6,720 bases of DNA from Ekhidna sp. (GTDB lineage Bacteria; Bacteroidota; Bacteroidia; Cytophagales; Cyclobacteriaceae): NCBI GenBank assembly GCA_028821635.1, contig JAPPDO010000375.1:1-6720 (forward strand), read 5' to 3'. Shown in pieces: positions 1 through 5,678 of this stretch. The position numbers and the translations under genes are program-made. The notes beneath the pieces are model-generated. The model was not told the origin of the DNA. It was given only the letters and a program-made list of their open reading frames with translations, and did not search any database. Every line of letters starts with the position of its first letter. Position 1 is the first letter of the stretch.

Positions 1-258
1 AATGATGATGACGATGAGGAGGAGACTCCTTTAGGGGCAGTAGAAGATGCGGAGGAAGCCGTCATCTTTCCCAATCCTTCGGGTGATTATTTGGAGGTGC
101 GATCTTCGATCAGTGGCACGTTCCAACTACTAAGTTTGAGCGGCAAGTCCTTGCTGGAAGGCACCACCAACGTAAAGGTAGACATCACCTCCTTACGTAG
201 CGGTCTGTACCTCGTTCAGTTGCCGGATGGGCGTTTGTTGAAGTTTGTGAGGGAGTAA
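1..258 (+). CDS. C-terminal end of a T9SS-secreted protein (type A sorting domain), 5' partial
   Basis: The frame is open from base 1 and ends at TAA 256-258, giving 85 residues with no start codon in the window. The fragment opens with a very acidic linker (NDDDDEEE) and then has a typical type IX secretion C-terminal sorting domain: an FPNP motif at residues 23-26 followed by GDYLEV, a central strand FQLLSLSGKSLLEG, then VDITSLRSGLYLVQL and a short basic end (KFVRE). In this family the domain directs a protein, after Sec export, through the outer-membrane T9SS translocon, where it is cleaved and the cargo is released or attached to the surface. The function of the cargo itself cannot be told because its body lies upstream. 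The next gene is convergent, 75 bases away, and no clear terminator hairpin is visible between them. Confidence 0.9.
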   Translation, partial: NDDDDEEETPLGAVEDAEEAVIFPNPSGDYLEVRSSISGTFQLLSLSGKSLLEGTTNVKVDITSLRSGLYLVQLPDGRLLKFVRE

Positions 259-333
259 AAAATTTTGACGGTATCCTTAAATAACGTAGCTGCTATCCAC
301 GGCATTGTATGATTTGATAAGCGTAAAAAAAGG

Positions 334-705
334 TTAATTATTTATTTTATTCAGGTACTCTTCAATTTCTGCTCTATCAAAGGGCTTGGTAAAAAACTTT
401 AGAATTTTCTTCTCTTTGAGTGCCGCATCAACCTCATCATTGTAAGAATAGCCGCTTAGAATAAAGTAAGGGATTGTATTTAGTATTTTTCTAGCCTCAT
501 TTATGAACTGTACTCCGTTCATTTTTGGCATGTGCATATCGCTGATTACGGAAATAATTCTTTCCTTGTTCTCAGTCAGCTTTATTAATCCTTCATTGGG
601 CGAGTTAGCAATAAGCACGTCTCTTGCACCTTCAAATGCCATCTGAAACAGCAGAAGGTTAGTTTCTTCATCATCAACATACAGGATAGCTGGTCTGTCT
701 TTCAT
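334..705 (-). CDS. Single-domain response regulator (receiver domain only)
   Basis: A 123-residue CheY-like receiver with no output domain. The acidic pocket is D11-D12 in ILYVDDEE, the predicted phospho-acceptor is D56 in ISDMHMPKMNG, the switch Ser is S84 in FILSGYS, and the conserved Lys is K107 in FFTKPF. I start the gene at ATG 705-703, because receivers normally begin a few residues before the VDDE strand. A longer frame from 753 would only add a low-complexity RLSPSPSRSAR stretch and overlap the kinase. The start lies one base after the TAG of the upstream kinase gene, so the two are almost certainly co-transcribed and translationally coupled; no Shine-Dalgarno is visible, as is common in Bacteroidota. 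The kinase is the likely phosphodonor. With no DNA-binding or enzymatic domain, it probably acts by protein contact or as a phosphorelay intermediate; its target is unknown. Confidence 0.9.
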   Translation of the reverse strand: MKDRPAILYVDDEETNLLLFQMAFEGARDVLIANSPNEGLIKLTENKERIISVISDMHMPKMNGVQFINEARKILNTIPYFILSGYSYNDEVDAALKEKKILKFFTKPFDRAEIEEYLNKINN

Positions 706-706
706 T

Positions 707-1951
707 CTAGCCGATCGGGAGGGAGATGGTGAAAGTCGTCCCTGAACCCTCATCAGAAATAACGTCTATACTGCCGTTATGTTCGTAAATAATCGAATAA
801 GTAATAAAAAGACCTAACCCTGTTCCCTCTCCCGGAGCTTTCGTTGTAAAAAACGGATCACTAATTTTTGATATATTTCCTTTGAGAATCCCCTCTCCGT
901 CATCTTCAATAATAATATCTAAAAAAGTACCCTTCTTTTTTGTGGAGATTTTAATTGTACCTCTGTTTTTTATCGCCTGCTCGGCATTAACGATAATGTT
1001 CATCACTGCCTGATGCAGAAGGCCCTCATTGCCTTTCACTTTATAGTTTACTTTGGGAAAATCGGTAAACACGTTTACTTTATTCTTAATTTTATTGTGC
1101 AAAATAAGAAGGCAGTTTTCTATGATTTCTTTGATATTGCATAGTTCATCCATCTCATGCCCTTTCCTGCTAAAATGACTGAGGCTCTTTACTATTTTAG
1201 CTACTCTATTGATGCCTTCCTTAACGATTTTAAAAAGTGGCTCAAGCTCTTTTTCTTTGGTCTTATAATTCTCGTTGATTTTTGCAGATAAAGCCTCAAC
1301 GCCGTTTTGAATGAAATTAAGCGGGTTGTTTATTTCATGTGCTATTCCTGCGGAGAGAACGCCAAGAGATGCCATTTTTTCTAATTGGAGTAGTTTTTGA
1401 GTCGTCTTTTTTCGCTCATCTAAAGATGCTGCCAGTTCCTTGTTTTTCGCAATTAATGTGCGTCTGAACAAAAACGTATAAATGGCAATAATTGTAAAAA
1501 TTAGTATTGCACAAATCAGTGCATGGACATTAATGTGCTCCGGAGAAAGTAAATTTCTCGTATAACCGGCATTGGATAAAAGGAACATACTAATAATACC
1601 TGCTACTGAAGCAGCCATAAAAATGTATCTGTCAAATACCGGTTTATAAAAGAAGGCGAGCAGTGGGGGGATGGCAAATTCAAGCAACGCATGAGACTGT
1701 ATGCCTCCGGTAAAGTAAATCTGGTTAAAAATGACAGTCAGAACGGTAGTTATAGATATCCTGAAAAGCCATATAAGGCTGATAAAGCGCAAAAAGGAAA
1801 GTGCACCGTAGATTACAAACAGCACAAATGCCAAAAGCATAAGAACAAATAGCTCCCATATTCCGACACTGAGGTAGTATCCACCGAAAAATAACGAGGA
1901 AACATAGGCGGCAATGACAAAGAACAGATAGAAATTTCGCTCTTTTTTCAT
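707..1951 (-). CDS. Membrane-bound sensor histidine kinase
   Basis: A 414-residue inner-membrane kinase. Residues 1-165 are hydrophobic, with about six predicted membrane helices (roughly 8-26, 31-53, 57-78, 88-103, 109-128, 143-163) and only short loops, so the signal is probably sensed in the membrane or by a small external ligand. A coiled-coil-like linker (168-195) follows. The dimerisation/phosphorylation domain has its H-box in LSAGIAHEINNPLNF, with H205 the predicted phosphorylation site. The ATPase domain has an N-box (N322, also N318), G1 box D350-x-G352-x-G354, F-box DPFFTTK (365-371) and G2 box GEGTGLGL (374-381), so all catalytic motifs are present. The HEINNPL H-box is typical of the NtrB/ZraS-like class. 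ATG 1951-1949 begins with a basic MKKER and leads straight into the first helix, which supports the start. It is the first gene of an operon with the receiver protein. No known sensor-domain name is assigned. Confidence 0.93.
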   Translation of the reverse strand: MKKERNFYLFFVIAAYVSSLFFGGYYLSVGIWELFVLMLLAFVLFVIYGALSFLRFISLIWLFRISITTVLTVIFNQIYFTGGIQSHALLEFAIPPLLAFFYKPVFDRYIFMAASVAGIISMFLLSNAGYTRNLLSPEHINVHALICAILIFTIIAIYTFLFRRTLIAKNKELAASLDERKKTTQKLLQLEKMASLGVLSAGIAHEINNPLNFIQNGVEALSAKINENYKTKEKELEPLFKIVKEGINRVAKIVKSLSHFSRKGHEMDELCNIKEIIENCLLILHNKIKNKVNVFTDFPKVNYKVKGNEGLLHQAVMNIIVNAEQAIKNRGTIKISTKKKGTFLDIIIEDDGEGILKGNISKISDPFFTTKAPGEGTGLGLFITYSIIYEHNGSIDVISDEGSGTTFTISLPIG

Positions 1952-1988
1952 GTATCTGTAATGGTTGTAAGGATAATCATATCATACG

Positions 1989-2005
1989 CTCGAATCATCT
2001 TCGAG
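1989..2005. repeat. 6-bp inverted repeat with 5-base spacer (possible operator)
   Basis: CTCGAA at 1989-1994 and TTCGAG at 2000-2005 are exact inverse complements separated by TCATC. The site lies 38 bases upstream of the kinase start codon. That position and symmetry suit a dimeric regulator site or a small leader hairpin. There is no downstream T-tract in either direction, so it is not a good terminator. Confidence 0.4.
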
Positions 2006-2010
2006 TTAAA

Positions 2011-2083
2011 AACGTTAAGAGATATAAAAATAATTCTATGAAAATAAAAAAATGCTCATATTTGTGTTTTTAGAACGTTAAGA
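2011..2083. repeat. Direct repeat AACGTTAAGA, two copies
   Basis: Identical 10-base copies lie at 2011-2020 and 2074-2083, with starts 63 bases apart (six helical turns of about 10.5 bp). Each contains the palindrome AACGTT. In AT-rich DNA a 10-base match can arise by chance, so this is only a candidate binding-site pair. Confidence 0.35.
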
Positions 2084-2110
2084 ATCTGTCAGATATTTAG
2101 CTATCATTTT

Positions 2111-2576
2111 ATGGATCTCAATTTCCCAAAAATCAACTATCATTATTGGCTTTCTCGCTGGGAGGAGAGTATCGGTGAACAGCAGGTTTATTGTAATAAA
2201 AACTTGAATAAATATATCAAATTTCATGGAAATATTAACTTATGTACTAAAGAGATTTTTGAGTTAACTAAAAAAAAGTTAAAGCCCTGTATAGTTCTGA
2301 GAGTTGTAGACTTAATTTATTTCTTGGGGAGGAAGGTCCGGCAGGATGTTTTACGCCATTGATAAAAACAGGGAAGTTCCAAGAGAGAAGTTGGAAGATG
2401 ACTGCCGTATCCTTCATCAATATTTAGAGGGAGTTCAGCTTGCAAGAAAAGGAGAGCCGAAAAGTATTGAATCGTTCAAATCAGTTCCGGGAATCGGACC
2501 TTCGTATGCCAGTAAACACTCATACTTCTGGAGTCTCCACAGTGAAACACCTTTAAAGAAGCTATGTATAAAATAA
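2111..2576 (+). pseudogene. Frameshifted and truncated helix-hairpin-helix (OGG-fold DNA glycosylase-like) gene remnant
   Basis: Two overlapping frames make one interrupted product. The first (2111-2362) runs from ATG as MDLNFPKINYHYWLSRW and reaches VVDLI at about 2303-2317. The sense then continues in the +1 frame from about 2319 as ISWGGRSGRMFYAIDKN and on to the TAA at 2574-2576. The continuation is open well upstream of its first ATG (2346), which supports a frameshift of one base near 2318 rather than two genes. The second part contains SVPGIGPSYASKHSYFWS, a helix-hairpin-helix-like element followed by the Lys-containing helix expected in 8-oxoguanine glycosylase (OGG-fold) relatives, and SWGGRSGR resembles the conserved WG-G-GR segment before it. 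The family assignment is from memory of motif patterns and is tentative. The protein stops just after the hairpin, without the C-terminal half, 11 bases from the convergent oxidase gene. Base composition is more AT-rich than the oxidase. No catalytic activity is expected. Confidence 0.5.
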
Positions 2577-2587
2577 GACTGGTACAC

Positions 2588-3154
2588 TTACAATAGCTCC
2601 ACAATATGTCTCGCCAACTTTCCCGTTCCGTCTAAGATTTGGTGGCGGCAAGAAGTGCCTGAGGCAAGGATGATGGTATCTTTCTCTGCCTTTCTCACTT
2701 CGGGAAACAGAACCAATTCTCCGATATTCATTGATACTTCATAGTGCTCTTTTTCATATCCGAAAGAGCCTGCCATCCCGCAGCAGCCACTTGGAATGAG
2801 CTGTGCTTTATGGCCCGCAGCATCAAGAATCCTCATGGTAGGTGCCATGGAGGAGAGTGCTTTTTGATGACAATGTCCATGCACTAGGATTTTTTGTCTT
2901 TTTTGCACCAATTCTCCCGATTTTAACCGCTCACTTCGCAGTTCATTAGCCAAAAACTCCTCAATGGTGAACGTATTTTCAGCAATAGCTTTAGCATCTT
3001 TTTGAAGTTTGCCCCTAAGTAAATCAGGATATTCGTCCCTGAAGGTTAGAATAGCTGAAGGCTCTATCCCGATAAGCGGTGCTTTCTCTGAAATAAGACT
3101 GGAAAACAGCTTTACGTTATCCTCGGCATATATTTTGGCCTCAATCAAAAACCC
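2588..3154 (-). pseudogene. C-terminal CCG-domain part of the interrupted FAD/Fe-S oxidase, separated by an in-frame TAG
   Basis: This is the last 188 codons of the oxidase gene, in exactly the same reading frame as the upstream part and separated from it only by TAG 3157-3155. Its first possible start is a TTG at 3148, and no ribosome binding site is visible, so independent translation is doubtful. It contains LIGIEPSAILTFRDEYPDL, the first CCG-type motif HGHCHQKAL, the second motif PSGCCGMAGSFGYEKEHYE, and GTSCRHQI near the end. These cysteines are those of the GlpC/HdrB-like cysteine-rich domain, which normally binds a cofactor and passes electrons onward. All expected motifs are intact, so the lesion is recent, a sequencing error, or a read-through site. 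It ends at TAA 2588-2590, close to the convergent pseudogene. Confidence 0.8.
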
Positions 3155-3157
3155 CTA
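3155..3157 (-). other. Premature in-frame TAG inside the oxidase gene
   Basis: The coding strand reads AGCGGAAGGGCTTACCTTTCC, then TAG, then GGGTTTTTGATTGAGGCC, which is SGRAYLS-stop-GFLIEA in one uninterrupted frame. As I recall them, related proteins have Lys after SGR-YLS, so a single AAG-to-TAG change would explain it. TAG is a genuine stop elsewhere in the window: the kinase ends with TAG at 709-707, after a complete HATPase domain. Confidence 0.85.
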
Positions 3158-5449
3158 GGAAAGGTAAGCCCTTCCGCTTGGCGCATGATTTACCCCATTA
3201 ACTTCATAACCCATTCGATCCAGTAGCATGATTGCCTTCTTCCCTATTTCAACATCCAGATAATTAGTAAACTCATCAAAGAAGAAGTAGACCTTCTTTT
3301 TCGGCCTTCGCTGAAGAGAGTGAAATTTTTTGCGGAACCACCTCCTCAAAGTAAGCGATGACATCCGTGGAATTGAACGCTGTGGTGCAAATCCCAGCAC
3401 AGGCTTTGACAAATTCCGAGTGAGGTTATAGGCCCACGGGATGGATTCAAAAGCCGAGATACTTTCCGAATAACCGGCAATCAGTCGTGTTCTGATTGAT
3501 GGCTTGTTCTCTTTATATGATTGATACTGCCACTCAGCTTTAAGCTTGCTCATATCTACATTGGAAGGGCACTCTCTCTTACACCCTTTGCAGGAGAGAC
3601 AAAGGTCAATAACCTCTTTTATTTGGGGTTCGGAAAAGTGATTGAGCTTCTCTGATCTTGTAAGCATTTCCCGCAGAATGTTTGCCCTGGCTCGGGTCGT
3701 ATCTTTTTCGTCTCGGGTGGCCTGATAGCTCGGACACATGGTGCCTCCTGCTAATGCTGACTTTCGACAGTCTCCGGAACCATTGCATTGCTCGCTCGCA
3801 CGAAGAATACCATGATCATTGGAGAAGTCAAAGGCGGTACGAAACGTTCTTGTTTCCTGACCCTCCTCGTATCGGAGAGAGGTATCCATAGGTTCCGTAT
3901 CAACAATTTTGCCGGGGTTAAAAATATTATTTGGATCCCAGGTCTTCTTCACGGCTTTTAACAAACGGTAATTCTTATCTCCAATCATTTTTGGAATAAA
4001 TTCCCCTCTTAACCGACCGTCTCCATGCTCTCCGGAGAGTGAACCGTCATATTTTTTCACAAGGTTAGCAATCTCTTCGGCAATGGTTCGGAATAGCTCC
4101 CTGCCTCTTTTCTCTTTAAGATTCAGGTAAGGTCTTAAATGCAGTTCACCGGATCCGGCATGTGCATAATGAACACTGTAGAGTTCATGCTTTTTCAATA
4201 TCTTATTGAACTCCGCTATATAGTCGGGCAATTCCAGCGTATCAACGGCGGTGTCTTCAATCACAGGGACCGGCTTAGTGTCACCCGGAATGTTGGACAA
4301 AAGCCCAAGTCCTGCTTTCCTTAAAGACCACACTTTTTTGATGTCATCACCTTTTACGACGGGGGAGGCATATCCCAGCCCTTTCTGCTCAAGTTCTGCC
4401 AGAAGGTTGAGGACGGCGGAATCTGCTGAATCCTCTGCATCCCTAATGATTTCCACTATCAGGATGGCTTTTGGGTTTCCTTCTACGAAGAACCGATTTT
4501 CAGCTTGTCCGGCATTTCGTTTGGTAGCTTCCAGGATGTGATGATCAATGAGTTCAGAGGCATGCGGACGGTGTTGAAGCACTACGAGGTTAGCTTTCAG
4601 TGCCTCATCAATGGTTTTACAATGGATGCAGATGAGTCTTTTGTAATCGCCCGGAAGTTTGGTTAATCTCAATTTGGCTGCCGTTACGAATGCCAAGGTA
4701 CCCTCAGACCCTGCGATCAGGGAGCAAAAATTGAACGGCCTGCCATCCGGATTGAAAGGCTTCATATCTGCCAGAATATCCAGTGCATAGCCTGTATTTC
4801 TTCTTGGAATGTTTGGCTTAGGGAAATCTTTTTTGATTCGTTTTATGTTATCCTCATCTGTAAGAACTTCATCAATAGCTGAGTAAAGTCTCTTTTCTAG
4901 TGTTCCTGACCCTGTAAGTGTTTCTTCTTCTTTAAAATGAGCTTCAGACCCGTCGGAAAGTAAGGCCTTCACTTCCAGAAGGTGCTCCCTTGTGCTGCCA
5001 TATACGACGGAATTGGAACCGCAGGAATTATTGCCAATCATCCCGCCAATCATCGCGCGATTGGCTGTGGAAGTTTCAGGAGCAAAGAACCAGCCTTGCT
5101 TCAGCAACGCCCTATTGAGATCATCTCTTACAATGCCCGGCTGCACCCACACGTAGCCCTCTTTGTAGTTTATCTCAAGGATTTTTGTGAAATGCTTTGA
5201 GATGTCTACGATAATTCCACCTCCCACCACTTGTCCTGCCAACGAGGTGCCTGCCGTCCTTGGGATTAATGAGGTTTGGTTCTCAGATGCAAAACGAATC
5301 AGTTTTTTAAGGTCTTGCTCGTTTTTAGGTATAGCAACGGCCTTGGGAACCACTCTGTATGCTGAGGCATCCGTTGCATAGATGCGTTTGATTGATTCGA
5401 GCGTGTGAAGTTCCCCCTCCAGTGAATTCGCTAATGGTTCCCAATTCAT
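3155..5449 (-). CDS. FAD-linked oxidase with Fe-S domain (2-hydroxyacid dehydrogenase, YdiJ-type), cut short by an in-frame TAG
   Basis: The 764 residues before the stop hold an N-terminal FAD-binding domain (about 35-265) with PRTAGTSLAGQVVGGGIIVD, PGIVRDDLN and GMIGNNSCGSNSVVYGSTREH. A C-terminal oxidase domain (about 270-515) has HYAHAGSGELHLRP, SGEHGDGRLRGEF and the closing DPNNIFNPGKI. An iron-sulfur region follows, with C555, C561 and C572 (CNGSGDCRK, GTMCPSYQAT), then C617, C620, C623 and C627 in CLSCKGCKRECP. Such fused proteins oxidise D-2-hydroxyacids (E. coli YdiJ acts on D-2-hydroxyglutarate) and pass electrons through the Fe-S clusters; the substrate here is not determinable. Restored across the TAG the gene is 953 codons, near the family's usual size of about 950-1020 residues. 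Start ATG 5449 is constrained by an in-frame TGA only two codons upstream. The truncated product lacks the CCG domain and is probably impaired. It appears to be a single-gene transcription unit. Confidence 0.92.
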   Translation of the reverse strand: MNWEPLANSLEGELHTLESIKRIYATDASAYRVVPKAVAIPKNEQDLKKLIRFASENQTSLIPRTAGTSLAGQVVGGGIIVDISKHFTKILEINYKEGYVWVQPGIVRDDLNRALLKQGWFFAPETSTANRAMIGGMIGNNSCGSNSVVYGSTREHLLEVKALLSDGSEAHFKEEETLTGSGTLEKRLYSAIDEVLTDEDNIKRIKKDFPKPNIPRRNTGYALDILADMKPFNPDGRPFNFCSLIAGSEGTLAFVTAAKLRLTKLPGDYKRLICIHCKTIDEALKANLVVLQHRPHASELIDHHILEATKRNAGQAENRFFVEGNPKAILIVEIIRDAEDSADSAVLNLLAELEQKGLGYASPVVKGDDIKKVWSLRKAGLGLLSNIPGDTKPVPVIEDTAVDTLELPDYIAEFNKILKKHELYSVHYAHAGSGELHLRPYLNLKEKRGRELFRTIAEEIANLVKKYDGSLSGEHGDGRLRGEFIPKMIGDKNYRLLKAVKKTWDPNNIFNPGKIVDTEPMDTSLRYEEGQETRTFRTAFDFSNDHGILRASEQCNGSGDCRKSALAGGTMCPSYQATRDEKDTTRARANILREMLTRSEKLNHFSEPQIKEVIDLCLSCKGCKRECPSNVDMSKLKAEWQYQSYKENKPSIRTRLIAGYSESISAFESIPWAYNLTRNLSKPVLGFAPQRSIPRMSSLTLRRWFRKKFHSLQRRPKKKVYFFFDEFTNYLDVEIGKKAIMLLDRMGYEVNGVNHAPSGRAYLS

Positions 5450-5678
5450 GTTTCAAACCTAATGGAGAAAGCTGAAAATATGAGAATTAGATACAAAGGT
5501 TTTATCCCCTCTTCAGGACTGCGACCTCCGGGCCGCTTAGCAGCTATTGTTATTTACTCAGCAATTACTACAGCCCCCCGAGCGGTTCTTGCAGACCGTT
5601 CCATGGTTATTGTCGTCTATTCCAAGGTTATTGCTGACCATCCGGCAGTTGCTGTAGCCTGCTAACATAAAAGCCCTT
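5450..5678. other. Gene-free intergenic stretch, possible dispersed repeat element
   Basis: No convincing gene lies here. The one open frame on the + strand (5462-5665) has repetitive Ala/Val-rich low-complexity content and no family resemblance I trust. The part at about 5518-5665 is more GC-rich than the flanking AT-rich leader and contains short repeated words built on GTTATTG, including a 13-base near-repeat spaced by 21 bases. This resembles the dispersed intergenic repeats found in some Bacteroidota genomes, but only a genome-wide search could show that. The left end should include the promoter of the oxidase gene. Confidence 0.35.
5600..5633. repeat. Short direct repeat, 21-base period
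   Basis: TCCATGGTTATTG (5600-5612) and TCCAAGGTTATTG (5621-5633) match at 12 of 13 positions and are offset by 21 bases. Related words (GCTATTGTTATTTA near 5542) occur just upstream. Function unknown. Confidence 0.5.

Larger units (their letters stand above)
1952..2110. promoter_or_regulatory. Divergent intergenic region with repeat motifs, probable promoter region
   Basis: This 159-base AT-rich stretch lies between the kinase operon (leftward) and the broken glycosylase-like gene (rightward), so it should hold the promoter of the kinase. It contains a perfect inverted repeat, CTCGAA-TCATC-TTCGAG (1989-2005), and a 10-base direct repeat, AACGTTAAGA, at 2011-2020 and 2074-2083, whose starts are 63 bases apart. 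These could be operator sites, but that is inference. I could not find a clean Bacteroidota TTTG/TAnnTTTG promoter pair on either strand. Confidence 0.4.

Noticed and set aside
259..333. Terminator between the convergent T9SS-protein and regulator genes
   Set aside because: A/T runs are present but I found no stable inverted repeat.
706..753. A longer response-regulator start at 753
   Set aside because: It would add a Ser/Pro/Arg-rich leader encoded by the kinase's own C-terminal codons; the ATG at 705, just before the receiver's first strand, is the natural start.
3155..3157. Reassignment of TAG to an amino acid in this organism
   Set aside because: The kinase gene terminates with TAG directly after a complete ATPase domain and one base before the next start, so TAG acts as a normal stop here.
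3606..4541. Several open frames of 60-96 codons on both strands (for example 3682-3891 +, 4251-4541 +)
   Set aside because: All lie within the well-supported oxidase gene in other frames, and their products have no recognisable domain.
4982..5381. Two + strand open frames opposite the FAD-binding domain
   Set aside because: They are antisense shadows of the conserved FAD-domain codons.
5454..5461. TAGGTTTG on the - strand, matching the Bacteroidota -7 promoter element TAnnTTTG, upstream of the oxidase
   Set aside because: It lies only four bases before the ATG and no TTG/TTTG element sits at the expected distance upstream, so a chance match is more likely unless the gene is leaderless.
5462..5665. 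67-codon + strand frame beginning MEKAENMRIRYKGF
   Set aside because: No Shine-Dalgarno, low-complexity Ala/Val-rich content built from short repeats, and no family resemblance; better explained as non-coding intergenic sequence.
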